Positions 23,196 through 33,898 are shown, counted from the stretch's first letter. The stretch is DNA of 64,000 bases from Agrocybe praecox (GCA_964017145.1 OZ024842.1:1860001-1924000), one strand, 5' to 3'. Numbers and translations: made by a program. The notes: generated by a model from the sequence alone, not told the origin.

Positions 23196-23449
23196 GATGT
23201 GATAGCGGCAACGCTCGCTGGGTTATTCAGTCTCGGCTGGATTGCATGGAGCTATTCATCACTGAGTCGAGTCCAAGGCAGGCGTCGAGGACTCGCTTGC
23301 GAGGATGAAACTTGGTACATATAATGCGAGCACTTCAAACTTTCAAGCTCAACTTGCTTTTTTGAGTGGGCACTGGGGAACGACATGTCACATTGCACAT
23401 GACCGCAGGTTAACGTTAGCATCTCAAGCACCCCTGGGAGAACAATAGT
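23196..23449 (+). pseudogene. AKR-derived fragment, copy A
   Basis: Starts gatgtgatagcggcaacgct, contains a degraded match to AKR exon 2 and its end (attcatcactgagt versus tttatcagtgagt in the intact gene) and then the end of AKR exon 3 (gtcgaggactcgcttgcgag). The intron and part of exon 3 between them are missing. No usable reading frame. Nearly the same sequence is at 25706-25960, so the two copies flank F-box gene 1 as direct repeats. Confidence 0.7.
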
Positions 23450-23466
23450 AACTATAACTTGAACGC

Positions 23467-25654
23467 AACTTGAACGTTGACCTTCGTCTCTTTGTTTTCT
23501 ACTTTTTTGACGGCCTTGCTCGAGAATCTTACTAACTGCCCCCCTCACTTACCCAAGCTGTCGAAGAAGAATAAAGCAGCACAGCGCCGAGGATTTGGAC
23601 TCAGATAGCCATCCTTTATCGGTACCTTTATCGGTATGTTTGTCAATTTAGCCGACTCAATCGTCGCACCTTCGATTCAGACGTTATTCGTTCATTACTG
23701 ATTGACCGTAGACTAGGTCAACTACGAAAACCTGACGATGATGAACATAAGAGCAGATATTAGTGCCGAAGCTTTCAAAATCATTGATGGTCAAATCGAC
23801 GAACACTTGAAAGCTGTCTCGTCATTGAGGTCGCAAAGAAATACGTATGCACCGATTGCTCGACTCCTTCCTGAGCTTTTCACTCGAATATTTGAATTAT
23901 TATCCCAGCTAGTTGATCGGCCACCAACAATTTTCTATCATGACGATATTGAAGACGAGAAAATAAAGTGGATTAAATGTAGCCACGTCTGTCGCGCATG
24001 GCGCGAAATCGCGCTCAACTCACCCAGTCTTTGGGGAAATATCAACCTCGCATTTCCAGAATGGGTGGACACAATGCTGACTCGGTCGAAGATGGCAGAT
24101 TTACGGGTGAGAATCGACACCGACAGGTCAGATCACAGACATTATCGGTTGCAACCTATGCGTCTGATCGTACAATCCGTTCTCGAGCATGGATCACGTA
24201 TACAAGAATTGAATCTCTACGGAACACAAAGACTAGTTGACGAAATTTTTCCCGACCTACCACACTTGGCTCCTAGGCTACAATCATTGACCATCATGGT
24301 CAAAGATAAAGATCTACACCCGGGCAGCACACTGCCGAAGGAATCGTTTTCCCGGGCAGATAGACTTAAAAGCATGGACATTGCTGGTTGTAGCATTGAC
24401 TGGGCCCACCACCTTTCCGGAAAGAATGCCCTTACAGTCCTTAAACTTCAGGACATGCCCAACGTACCGTCGATATCAGCACCCCTATTCCTGGAATTAT
24501 TTGCTCAGCTGAGCTCCCTCGAGGTATTGGAGATCAAATATGCCTGCCCTATTATCGAGGCGACCCATGCTGTCCAATCCAGCCAACGTGTTTCCTTGCC
24601 TCGTCTGCAAGAACTAAGGTTATCGTGCACGCCAGAACAGATCGAATTCCTCCTCAAACACATCGATATTCCACCTGAAATCCTTTTAGATATTATCTCG
24701 GAGGGACCTAGCAAGGACAGCTTTTCGGGAATCCTTGCAGCAATATCTTCAATCTTATCTCCAGACGAGGCATCAAAGCATAGAATTCATTCCTTGGAGA
24801 TAGAGAACTCGATAGGGTTGTGCATCTCTTGTCGCGAGGAGGGAAGGACTCTATCACCTCCGACAATAGTGGCTCTGAATCACTTACCTTCAACCCCCAT
24901 CTTGTTTCTATCACTCGCCTTGGATGAGGCTGGGAGGTCAGAAATAGAGAGATTGTGGAAAGATGTGTTTTCTTCGCTCCCACTGTCTAACGTCGTGGAC
25001 ACAATCGTGCATGACTACCTACCTTACGAAATACTGGTCGAGAGCCTTGGGGCACTACCTCACTTGACCTCACTGTCCTTGATGGACCCTCTCTTTAACG
25101 TGGCCGAAATATTGCAGGAAACTCAGCCTCATCCAAGCGCAGAATCATCACTATCACCTCCAAGGCTAGCATTTTCGGAACTTCGGAGGCTAACCTTGAA
25201 CAAAATTTCCTTCGATAAATATGGTGATATACCTGTCCAGGATCTTCTTCAATCCCTTATCTGGAGATACGAGTGTGGTGCAGAAGTGGAAAATTTGGAA
25301 TTACGGGAATGTCACGGACTTACTAACGATGATGTCGACTTGTTACGAGAAGTCGTTGTTGATGTAGACTGGGATGGGGTCGAACAAGGATTTTCGGAAG
25401 ACGAGGAAGACAGTGAAGCATATATTGACCACGATGAAGATTATGATGACCCATATTCCTACGACGATTCTGGCTCTTCCTAGTGATGTCGACTTTTGAT
25501 GTTTCTATAGTAGCTCCATCTCATCTTTGTTGACTACCTCACGGAAATATAACTGATGCTTTGGTATATAGCGACAGATATTGCAGGGTCCTGATCAAAC
25601 ATGTAAATGTATGCACCAACATTTTATTACATGTTTTACCTTTAGAAATAATAT
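23467..25654 (+). repeat. F-box module, copy 1 (segmental duplication)
   Basis: From acttgaacgttgacctt through the F-box gene to tttagaaataatat. The same unit lies at 28634-30808. Similarity covers promoter, whole coding region and 3' flank and stops abruptly at both ends. No terminal inverted repeats were seen. Copy 1 is bracketed by two AKR-derived direct repeats. Confidence 0.85.
23738..25483 (+). CDS. F-box protein, copy 1
   Basis: Intronless gene for 581 residues. Residues about 10-35 form a short coiled coil (IIDGQIDEHLKAVSSLRSQR). The F-box follows at about 40-100: LLPELFTRIFELL, SHVCRAWREIALNSPSLW, the usual agaricomycete form that binds Skp1 in SCF ubiquitin ligases. The rest holds leucine-rich segments (LQSLTIMVKD, LTVLKLQDMP, LEVLEIKYA, LPRLQELRLSC) and ends in a very acidic tail (EDEEDSEAYIDHDEDYDD). 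F-box genes are hugely expanded in mushrooms and most lack known targets. The start is the first Met of an MM pair, shared with copy 2. It keeps a full open frame, so it may be functional. Closely related to the copy at 28913. Confidence 0.9.
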   Translation: MMNIRADISAEAFKIIDGQIDEHLKAVSSLRSQRNTYAPIARLLPELFTRIFELLSQLVDRPPTIFYHDDIEDEKIKWIKCSHVCRAWREIALNSPSLWGNINLAFPEWVDTMLTRSKMADLRVRIDTDRSDHRHYRLQPMRLIVQSVLEHGSRIQELNLYGTQRLVDEIFPDLPHLAPRLQSLTIMVKDKDLHPGSTLPKESFSRADRLKSMDIAGCSIDWAHHLSGKNALTVLKLQDMPNVPSISAPLFLELFAQLSSLEVLEIKYACPIIEATHAVQSSQRVSLPRLQELRLSCTPEQIEFLLKHIDIPPEILLDIISEGPSKDSFSGILAAISSILSPDEASKHRIHSLEIENSIGLCISCREEGRTLSPPTIVALNHLPSTPILFLSLALDEAGRSEIERLWKDVFSSLPLSNVVDTIVHDYLPYEILVESLGALPHLTSLSLMDPLFNVAEILQETQPHPSAESSLSPPRLAFSELRRLTLNKISFDKYGDIPVQDLLQSLIWRYECGAEVENLELRECHGLTNDDVDLLREVVVDVDWDGVEQGFSEDEEDSEAYIDHDEDYDDPYSYDDSGSS

Positions 25655-25960
25655 CAGTCTCTACCGTGCGCCTTTCTTCAGGGTATGACATGCCCATCCT
25701 TGGGAGATGTGATAGCGGCAACGCTCGCTGCATTATCCAGTCTGGGCTGGATCGCGTGGAGCTGCTCATCAGTGAGTCGAGTCCAAGGCAGGCGTGGAGG
25801 ATTCGCTTGCGAGGATGAGACTTGGTACGGTACATATAATGCGAGCACTTTCAACTTTCAAGCTTTGTCGCCTTTTTTGAGTGGGGAACGACATGTCACG
25901 TTGCGCATGACCGCAGGTTAACGTCTGTTAACGTCTCAATCACCCCTGGGAGAACAATAA
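25655..25960 (+). pseudogene. AKR-derived fragment, copy B
   Basis: Begins with AKR exon 1 sequence (gtctctaccgtgcgcctttc, then gacatgcccatcctt, equivalent to STVRLSSGYDMPLLG), jumps at about 25705 to the same exon 2/3 remnant as copy A (gatgtgatagcggcaacgct, ctcatcagtgagt, ggaggattcgcttgcgag), and continues with the shared non-coding tail to agaacaata. Catalytic parts are missing, so it is a broken remnant. It directly follows F-box module 1. Confidence 0.75.
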
Positions 25961-26560
25961 CTAAAATGTAAGGCCCACCGCAGGGCGGAGGAAGGCTCGC
26001 TGCGCCATCCCAGCTGGGCGACTCAGGCTGCTTAAGCGTGCTGGCGTTGGGTGTTTGTCAGAGAATCAGCGAACTCTATTTGAACTCGAGAATATGTGCA
26101 TAACTTATGTACTTGTTGGTTATGGGCCAAACGGAGCTGGAGGGGACGAGATCTCGTGCATACGACCCATTTACAACGCATTTCGCGTAATACAACCGTG
26201 AATGACTTATAACGATGCCGAGAAACTACGTCCAACGTCCTCCAACGTCACCATACTACATTCTAAATATATATGTCATAGGTCGATTTGATCAGACATG
26301 TCCGCCGGTGAGAAGTTATGTTGCACAAATTGTGAATGCGTTTTTATGTAGTACTTACATGCTACATAGCCATAGCCATAGTAAGTACTACACGGTCCAC
26401 GGGGCGGGGCACATGGCAGAAAGTGCCCAGATGCTGAGCTAGGCCGGTATTCTTTAGACGATAATACAAGGAATCAAAGTACTACGACAACAAACCGAAG
26501 AAAATTTATAAGTAATGTAGCACACCATACCGGAAAGGTAGGAAACTTGGAAGGTGTGCT
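25961..26560. other. Spacer with a perfect inverted repeat
   Basis: No gene recognised. A perfect 12-bp inverted repeat tgtagtacttac (26347-26358) and gtaagtactaca (26381-26392) with a 22-nt loop lies here. A GC-rich stretch at 25975-26035 has no match I can name. Confidence 0.4.
26347..26392. repeat. Perfect 12-bp inverted repeat, 22-nt loop
   Basis: Arms tgtagtacttac and gtaagtactaca are exact reverse complements. The loop includes catagccatagccata. Could be a hairpin, a dyad protein site or the trace of a small element; located downstream of the broken membrane-protein gene. Confidence 0.5.
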
Positions 26561-28101
26561 CTAATGAATAAAGGGGATGGAGTTAGCCCACGGAATGTTC
26601 GCCAGCGCCCCTGGAGGTGCATGACGAAGTTCGACAAAGGCTAGGATGAGGAGGATGACGCGTGAGATAATGTATAGAGGAATGGTGAGAAGAGTTAGAC
26701 ATGCGAATGCTTGGAACGCGATGGAATAGAGCCTTTTCGAAAGGGTATTGAACTTGGATGAAGAATATGCATATTCAAAGGCAAAGGTTAAGATCCACAG
26801 CAAGGGGCTCGTAGTAATTATGAGTGACGAACTTTTCCACAGGATTGAGGCCATATGTGAAGAAAACAATATCTTGACGGTGGATCATCCGGCACAGTGG
26901 ATGACCCCGAAAAGAGCAGCTATAGAGAAGCTTGCTAATGCCATTTGATGCCATGCAAGATACGACTCGGATGCGACAGAATAGAAAGTTGGGACTTCTG
27001 TGGTCGGGTCTTCTTCAGATTGCATTATATCTACTATCCGTTGCGGTATACGTTGAAGCATTGACAGGACATTTTTTAGGTCCAGGAGATGAACTCGTCC
27101 TTCTGGATATGTGTTAGTGAAGATCAATTGTGGACAAAATTGATACTTACCTTCACCCTCGTCCTGATAATTCTTAGCAGAACTTTCAGAGACAGAGATA
27201 ATGATTGGAATCTCTGCATTGGAGGGTTTATTCCACCACAAAATACACATGACCAAGCTCAGAACCGCAAGGGCGCCCGTCGCCAGCTCGAGCTCAGTCA
27301 GTACTAGGTTTCCGTCCGAGAAACGAGCCAGACATTGTACAATAAACCAAGTGGTTTGTACTAATGCTAAGCCCTTTGCAAACCCGTCGGCTTTACTATG
27401 GTCACCTATACGTGCTTCGGTTATGTCTGAAAGATCAATCTTTCTCGCTTTGTAGAGTTCGAGGAGTTTTTCCCACCCAAGGATACGTTTTTGTCTCCCG
27501 TTCTCGTGCAAAACAAAGCCTCCCATCTGGAGAAAAAACCCATGTGTTTTGGTCCATCTAAATTTATCTTCCGCAATACGAGCGTTCGTAGAATTCATGG
27601 GTAACAAAGAAGAAATTGAATCAATATTTTCCATTTGATGATTGTGATGTGGATAGGTTTCCTGTTTGATCGCTTCCAATTTGCGCTGTAAGTCTAAGGC
27701 TGAGGTAAGATCAAAAACCAACGACATATAAATGTTTTTCACTTGCCTAAAAACTCCCCTTTCATCCTCCGGGCCCCATGCCATTGCCGCACAGCCCAGC
27801 AAATAATCAACTCTGGCGTAATAATTGCCCACAACATCAATTCTACTCATCGCAATATTTTCTTCAATTTAGAGTCCTGACGACCAGGCATGTTGGGATG
27901 AACAAAGACCCATGACGCGGCCAGAATTGTAGCAAGACATGACCAGATGATTTCGACGCGCTTGCGAGGACACAGATCGGGTATATCTGTATCTCTGACA
28001 AACAACGAAGGGGATTCGTTGGGGTCGATAGATGAGGCCACAGGGGCAGCAATCCCTTGACTATACGCGGAAAGGTAGTAAAGGATAAGCAATAGAATCA
28101 T
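26561..28101 (-). pseudogene. Multi-helix membrane protein gene broken by two TGA codons
   Basis: Matches an agaricomycete family of unknown function with a signal-like N-terminus (MILLLILYYLSAYSQG), a conserved core and about five later membrane helices. Read across the defects, the frame gives CPRKRVEIIWSCLATILAAS, then after a TGA at 27849-27847 VELMLWAIITPELIICWAVR, then WTKTHGFFLQMGGF, ELELATGALAVLSLVMCILWW, IAALFGVIHCAG, and after a second TGA at 26887-26885 helices such as LLTIPLYIISRVILLILAF. Two introns are apparent: one near 27675-27720 with a GC donor (GCAAGT) and one of about 45-50 nt near 27107-27152. First stop fits CGA to TGA; second fits TGG to TGA. Both are C-to-T type changes. 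Sequencing error or unusual splicing are alternatives. Confidence 0.75.
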
Positions 28102-28912
28102 GTTCCAATAGTGATTTGCGGGTAGTCGGAGAAACGACTGACTTTACCCCTTCCAGCTCGTCGATCAGTTATAAACATTATGAGGCAGTGTTACGGCGTG
28201 GCTGAGATAAATTTGCATTTTCTACTAGGGCCCTTCTCGGCCGAAGGATTAACCAACTTTAAATTGTGGCCAGGTAATAGAGCCAGAACATCATCAGCTT
28301 AAGACGATTCCTTCGTTCCTTAGGCCTCAGGTCTCGTAATATTTTTAATATTTTACCCACCACCGGGACACAGGTGACGCGGACGCGTTACGGACGTGAT
28401 CACTGATGGAGTCAGACTTGAGCCAACTCAGAGCTGCGAAAATTCCTGATGAATCTTTATATAAGTATAATGAGAATCCGAGAATCTGCAAAGAAATTTG
28501 AAAGAAATAGCAGACGCAAAAGCCCTGTGCTTAAAGAATTTGCGTACACAAACTTTGGCTTTGTTTATTCGGGGGAAGTGCTCGGCCGGACCGGGACCCC
28601 TCATACCCCTGAATTGCTCGCTAAACTCGCAATAACTTGAACGTTGACCTTAAGTCGTCTCTTTGTTTTCTACTTTTTCGACGGCCTTGCTCGAGAATCT
28701 CAGTAATTGCCTCCCCCCCTCACTTACCCAAGCTGTCGAAGAAGAATAAGGCAGCACAGCGCCGAGGTTTTGGACTCAGATAGCCATCCTTTATCGGTAC
28801 CTTTATCGGTACGTTTGTCGATTTAGCCGACTCAGTCGTCGCACCTTCGATTCAGACGTTATTCGTTCATTACCGATTAACTGTAGATTTGGTCAACTAC
28901 GAAAACCTGACG
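28102..28912. other. Spacer before F-box copy 2
   Basis: Up to about 28633 unique sequence without recognisable gene, then the 5' flank of F-box module 2 (promoter and leader). Divergent arrangement with the broken membrane-protein gene. Confidence 0.45.
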
Positions 28913-30808
28913 ATGATGAACATAAAAGCAGATATTAGTGCTGAAGAAGCTTTCAAAATCATTGATAGTCAAGTCGACGAATACTTGAAAGCCGTCTCGT
29001 CATTGAGGTCGCAAAGAAATACGTATGCACCAATTGCTCGACTCCCTCCTGAGCTTTTCACTCGAATATTTGAATTTTCCCAGCTAGTTGATTGCCCACC
29101 AGTTTTTTACTATCATAACAATACTGAAGGCGAGAAAATGAAGTGGATTAGATGTAGCCACGTCTGTCGCGCATGGCGCAAAATCGCGCTCAATTCGCCC
29201 CGTCTTTGGAGAAATATCAATATCGCATTTCCAGAATGGGTGGACACAATGCTGACTCGGTCGAAGATGGCAGATTTACGGGTGAAAATCGACACCGACA
29301 GGTCAGATCACAGTTATTATCGGTTGCAACCTATGCGTCCGATCATACAATCCATTCTCGAGCATGGATCACGTATACAAGACTTGAATCTCTATGGTCT
29401 AGTTGAAGGAATTTTTCCCGACCTACCAAACTCGGCTCCCAGGCTACAATCATTGACCATCATAGTCAAAGATAAAGATCTACAGTCGGGCAGCATACTG
29501 CCGAAGGAATCGTTTTCCCGGGCAGATAGACTTAAAAGCATGGACATTGCTGGTTGTAGCATTGACTGGGCCCACCACCTTTCCGGAAAGAATGCCCTTA
29601 CAGTTCTTAAACTTCAAGACATGCCCAACGTACCGTCGATATCAGCACCCCGATTCCTGGAATTATTTGCTCAGCTGAGCTCCCTCGAGGTATTGGAGAT
29701 CAAAGATGCCTGCCCTATTATCGAGGCGACCCATGCTGTCCAATCCAGCCAACGCGTTTCCTTGCCTCGTCTGCAAGAACTAAGGTTATCGTGCACGCCC
29801 GAACAGATCGAATTCCTCCTCAAACACATCGATATTCCACCTGAAATCATTTTGGGTATTACCTCGAAGGGACCGAGCAATGTCAGCTTTTCGGGAATCC
29901 TTGCAGCAATTTCTTCAATCTTATCTTCAGACGAGGCATCAAAGCATAGAATTCATTCCTTGCAGATAGAGAACTGGTTAGAGTTGCGCATCTCTGCATA
30001 TAAAACTGTATCACCTCCGACAACAATGGCTCTGAATCATTTACTTGCAACCCCCGTCTTGTTTCTATCACTCGCCTTAGATGCGACTGAGAGGACAGAA
30101 AGGGAGAGATTGTGGAAAGATGTGTTTTCTTCGCTCCCACTGTCTAACGTCGTGGACACAACCGTGCGAGACAATCCCCGCCTAACTTGCGAAACACTGG
30201 CCAAGAGCCTTGGGGCACTACCTCACTTGACCTCACTGTCCCTGATGGACCCTCTCCCTAACGTGGCCCAAATGTTGCAGGAAACTCAGCCCCATTCAAG
30301 CGCAGAATCATCACTATCACCTCCAAGGTTAGCATTTTCGGAACTTCGAAGGCTAACCTTGAACTACTTTTCCTTCAGTCAATATGGTGATTTACCTGTC
30401 CAGGATCTTCTTCAATCCCTTATTTGGAGATACGAGTGTGGTGCAGAAGTGGAAAAACTGGACTTACGGGAATGTTACCAACTTACTGAAGATGATGTCG
30501 ACTTGTTACGAGAAGTTGTTATTGATGTAGACTGGGATGAGGTCGAACAAGGATATCCGGGAGAGGAAGATAGTGAAGCATATATTGACTACGATGAAGA
30601 TTATGATGACCCCCACGACGATTTTGGCTCTTCCTGGTGATGTCGACTTCTGACGTTTCTACGGTAGCTCCATCTCATCTTTGTTGACTACCTCATGGAA
30701 ATATAACTGATGCTTTGGTATATAGCGACGGACATTGCAGGGTCCTGATCAACATGTAAATGTATGCACCAACATTTTTATTACATGTTTTACATTTAGA
30801 AATAATAT
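28634..30808 (+). repeat. F-box module, copy 2 (segmental duplication)
   Basis: Counterpart of 23467-25654, from acttgaacgttgacctt to tttagaaataatat. The middle of the coding region (around 29500-29760 here, 24340-24600 in copy 1) is almost identical, while the segments near the 5' and 3' parts carry many substitutions and small indels. Confidence 0.85.
28913..30640 (+). CDS. F-box protein, copy 2
   Basis: Intronless, 575 residues from the ATG equivalent to that of copy 1. F-box LPPELFTRIFEF, SHVCRAWRKIALNSPRLW, then leucine-rich segments and an acidic tail (YPGEEDSEAYIDYDEDYDD). Here the F-box has the more canonical LPPEL where copy 1 has LLPEL. Differences from copy 1 include small in-frame indels (for example loss of a short segment before LVEGIFPDLP) and a changed stretch around residues 355-370, with no frame break; this suggests both copies were under protein-level constraint for some time. 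Predicted Skp1-binding adaptor; target unknown. Confidence 0.9.
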   Translation: MMNIKADISAEEAFKIIDSQVDEYLKAVSSLRSQRNTYAPIARLPPELFTRIFEFSQLVDCPPVFYYHNNTEGEKMKWIRCSHVCRAWRKIALNSPRLWRNINIAFPEWVDTMLTRSKMADLRVKIDTDRSDHSYYRLQPMRPIIQSILEHGSRIQDLNLYGLVEGIFPDLPNSAPRLQSLTIIVKDKDLQSGSILPKESFSRADRLKSMDIAGCSIDWAHHLSGKNALTVLKLQDMPNVPSISAPRFLELFAQLSSLEVLEIKDACPIIEATHAVQSSQRVSLPRLQELRLSCTPEQIEFLLKHIDIPPEIILGITSKGPSNVSFSGILAAISSILSSDEASKHRIHSLQIENWLELRISAYKTVSPPTTMALNHLLATPVLFLSLALDATERTERERLWKDVFSSLPLSNVVDTTVRDNPRLTCETLAKSLGALPHLTSLSLMDPLPNVAQMLQETQPHSSAESSLSPPRLAFSELRRLTLNYFSFSQYGDLPVQDLLQSLIWRYECGAEVEKLDLRECYQLTEDDVDLLREVVIDVDWDEVEQGYPGEEDSEAYIDYDEDYDDPHDDFGSSW

Positions 30809-32266
30809 ACCCGATATTTAAGCAGCTAATTCGTGAATAAAATTGCAAACACTTTTCAAGTACGACTATCGAACTTTCAGCCCGCAAATCGGCATAGTGT
30901 GCTGTCAGCGCCATATCCAGAACTTTGTTTTTTCGCACTGATAGGAAACTAACATAGCATTTTAAGAAGATCAATGTCATTTTCTCTATTACCTCGAAAT
31001 TGACTACATCGACCTCTTTTTCATTCACGATCCACTCTCAGGCCCCGAGAAGCGTATCGAGATGTACAAAGCGTAGTTGGAGAAGCAGAGAGAGGGAAAG
31101 ATCAGGAATGTGGCGATTTCTAATTAGTGGGTGCTTATTCTGATTTTCCCCCTCTTCCCGACTAGATACTACATACAACCACTTATAGTGGAATAAAACA
31201 TCTCGAAGAGATAATCGCAGCTGGACTACCGCTTCCTTGCATAAACCAGATTGAGGTTAGCCGGTTGGTATCGGTTGTTAATCCGTATACCTAATTATGG
31301 TCCCCGCAGCTACACCCATTTTGCCAGCACAAGCCTATAGTAGAGTGGTGCAACGCTCACGGAGTCGTCCTTCAGGCCTATTGCCCTCTCGTCCGAGGAA
31401 AAATGGACCATCCGGTAATCCTTGAAATCGCTGCAAAAGTAAGCCCATCCTAATTCATGCATCAATGAGACTAAAGGTAGCACCATTTTTTTTTTGCTCT
31501 GCTATGTGTGATAGTATAACAGAGAACCAGCTCAGGTCCTACTTCGATGGTCTTTACAAAAAAGGGTGCGTTTCCTTTGCCCTACAAACATACCATCCGG
31601 CTTGGGCTAATTATAGCACAAAATATGTGCTAAAATTAGATTTAATCCACTACCGAAGAGCGCCAACCCTGCACGCATCAAGTCAAACACGGAAATATTC
31701 GATTCGAGCTCGCTCAAAAGGACATGGAACGCTTTGATGCCTCAATTGGATGAGGGGTATGCCGGTGCTGTTAGTTGGAATCCTGTCGAAGCTGATTGAC
31801 TGTATCCTCTCCTCTTTATCGACGAAGCAATTAAACGAGTTGGAAGATGAAAGTTCCCTGTATAAATTCCATCTCAAAGAAGGCTTCTTTTATTAAATAG
31901 AAAGAGGACATCTGCAGCAGGGAACCGTTTGGAGAAATTACATAGATATGTACTACATGGCTGACGTACAATGCTTAATACTACTAGTATGAACAAAAAC
32001 ATGAGGTGGGGAATGAGATGCCAAAAAATACAATCGCGAGATGAACCGTGAATAAAAAGCGAAAAGTAAGTAAATAATTAGGGGTTCCATGTTATAGTTT
32101 CTTGAGGGATATATTTGATCCGTTTTGGTCGTTATCGTGCAAGGTGATTCCGCCTGCATTGAGCGTCGAGGGGTACGTTCTATGTGCAGGAAGATGAAAA
32201 TGAAATGGGAGGTGGTTTCGTAAAATAGAATGGGATACGGGGTGGTGATCGATCTCCAGCTCGATC
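30641..32266. other. Spacer holding the AKR pseudogene
   Basis: Contains the 3' end of F-box module 2 (to 30808), unique sequence, the AKR pseudogene (31002-31799) and the downstream region of the DUF6533-type gene. Nothing else recognised. Confidence 0.45.
31002..31799 (+). pseudogene. Aldo-keto reductase pseudogene, exons 4-8
   Basis: Aligns exon by exon with the intact AKR at 21551: DYIDLFFIHDPLSG, EKQREGKIRNVAISN, HLEEIIAAGLPLP, LHPFCQHKPIVEWCNAHGVV, EPAQVLLRWSLQKG, LPKSANPARIKSN and a final SWNPVEAD with stop. Intron positions are kept. Exons 1-3 are absent at this place (exon 1 and pieces of exons 2-3 are found 5 kb to the left, at 25655). Exon 4 has an in-frame TAG where the intact gene has a leucine codon (ALLEKQ), and the last exon carries a pair of compensating frameshifts. 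So this was once a real tandem paralogue that has been split and disabled. Confidence 0.88.
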
Positions 32267-33898
32267 CTACTTCCCCAAAGAAAGTTCCGATATCTGTGAG
32301 GTGTCGAACGTCCTTTTGCCTATCCTCGAGTCGTCACTGTCGTCATAGCGTCCTCCACTGCTCCTTCCGGGCCGTCGTCCTCTTCCACGATGCTCTCCGC
32401 TGTTATAGAGCCCCGATGACGACTCGGACAGCTCGTATGTCTCGTCAGGAGCGTAGGTGTGTCGTTCAGAGTTGAACATCTGTGTCGAGAACTGGATGGC
32501 TGTATCTGTGCGCCGCGTGTTGCGGCTTGTGGCGCCTGCGCCGTTTTCGGCGAGTCGGTTGAGGTTGAGGAGGATGTGGTAGCCCTGGGTATAATATTAG
32601 GAGCCGATTAAGACACTAATATAAAGTGAAAGACTTACGCAGAAAGAAAAAGCTGTCAGTAGCCAGCTTTTTGTTTGTGCCGTCGTTAGTGGTTGTTGGT
32701 ATTTGATGAAGAGATATACGGCACAACTTACCCATATAGGACGCCTGCAAAGGCAGGATTGGGGGTGGCGTATAAGCAGAGTTGTCCAACATAGACAACT
32801 GCAAGTTACGTGACGGGTGAGCAACCTGTCGATGTATAAATGGAATACAAATGAAAATAAAAATACGCACGGAAGAGTAAAAGGAACGCCCATGTTCCAT
32901 CTCGCATGAGCAATACTATCAGCGGGACATCACCCCACCCAGAACGGGCGGCTTGAATGAACTTGTACAAAGTAAATCCGAACAGTGTGAATTGGAAAAT
33001 GATTGAAGAAGCACTGGAGGGAACCAAATTCAAGTTGAACAAAGAGAAGCTCTCTTCTAAAGCCGAACTCTGTTGACTTACCCATAAATAATCAATGCGT
33101 GTGGGACACCGACCACAACACAGAGATCGTCGAACGTAATCCCAGGTAACGAAAGTGCTAATCCCACTGCCATTCCGGCCAGCTCCAAAACAAAGAACAC
33201 AGCGACTACCCGCCTGACTATTCGATGACCATGATAGAGTGCATGCACTAGAGGACGCACGGTCAAGTAAGTGAACGCTATACAGTTAAGTGGAGAACTT
33301 CCACTCGTACCCCGTAAAATGAGAATCGTGTCCACAATTGCTACGATCATACCAGCCGCCACTCCCTGGTATATTTGCCATATATAACAGTCATGGGGAG
33401 TAAAGTGAAAGTGCGGGGTGAGTTCAGTCCCTACGAGGAGTAACGATCTAGAACGAAGAATTAGTGACCAATCTTTGGGGAAATAGGAAGAAATGCATCG
33501 ATTTGTCACTCACATCTGGACCAGCATGGGTAGGTACCGCGCAATGTAGTACACACATTTCGTATACGACCACGTACGCCTGAAATTATGTCAATTGTGC
33601 GTACACCGTTTCTGCGCCTTTAGGGGTACTTACGGCCAGATGAGATTAACCTGAGGCAAGTTGGTTGATCGTCAGGGTCCAATGACGAGATGTGGTAAAG
33701 TGCTCTAAGGCTCACCTCATCATCCACAGTGATTAGGATATCCCAGACTAGAAATGCTAATGATGCCACTGTCAACCAGAAAATGCCATAAGTATTGAGG
33801 CCTCGTCTTTCAGGTTCGACAGATAACATTGAACCGTGAGTAGAGGGACTTTTACGAACCTGAGCTGCGATTGACAGCTTGCGCGCCAAGAGCGACAT
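32267..33898 (-). CDS. DUF6533-type seven-helix membrane protein
   Basis: Integral membrane protein of 395 residues from eight exons: 33716-33898, 33634-33650 (17 nt), 33514-33579, 33082-33447, 32871-33013, 32732-32798, 32639-32666, 32267-32584. The N-terminal helix with FLVWDILITVDDEVNLIWP and then the SYTKCVYYIARYLPM segment is the mark of the DUF6533 family, abundant in mushrooms and of unknown role. Further helices: YQGVAAGMIVAIVDTILIL, VAVFFVLELAGMAVGLALS, IIFQFTLFGFTLYKFI, LIVLLMRDGTWAFLLLF, WLLTAFSFC. The last ~95 residues are polar and Ser/Arg-rich, presumably cytosolic. The start is the ATG at 33898; an upstream exon cannot be excluded. No function should be assumed. Confidence 0.82.

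Larger units (their letters stand above)
22890..23737. other. Spacer with AKR fragment and start of F-box module
   Basis: Holds the AKR 3' region, a tandem GATAAG run (23041-23062), an AKR-derived fragment (23196-23449) and, from about 23467, the 5' flank of the duplicated F-box module. No other gene seen. Confidence 0.5.

Noticed and set aside
26748..26948. Open frame antisense to the broken membrane gene
   Set aside because: Opposite strand reads as a conserved multi-helix protein; this frame is its shadow.
32616..32900. Alternative minus-strand frame within the DUF6533-type gene
   Set aside because: Consists of intron plus out-of-frame exon sequence; the spliced model with an acceptor at 32667 gives the expected last helix.
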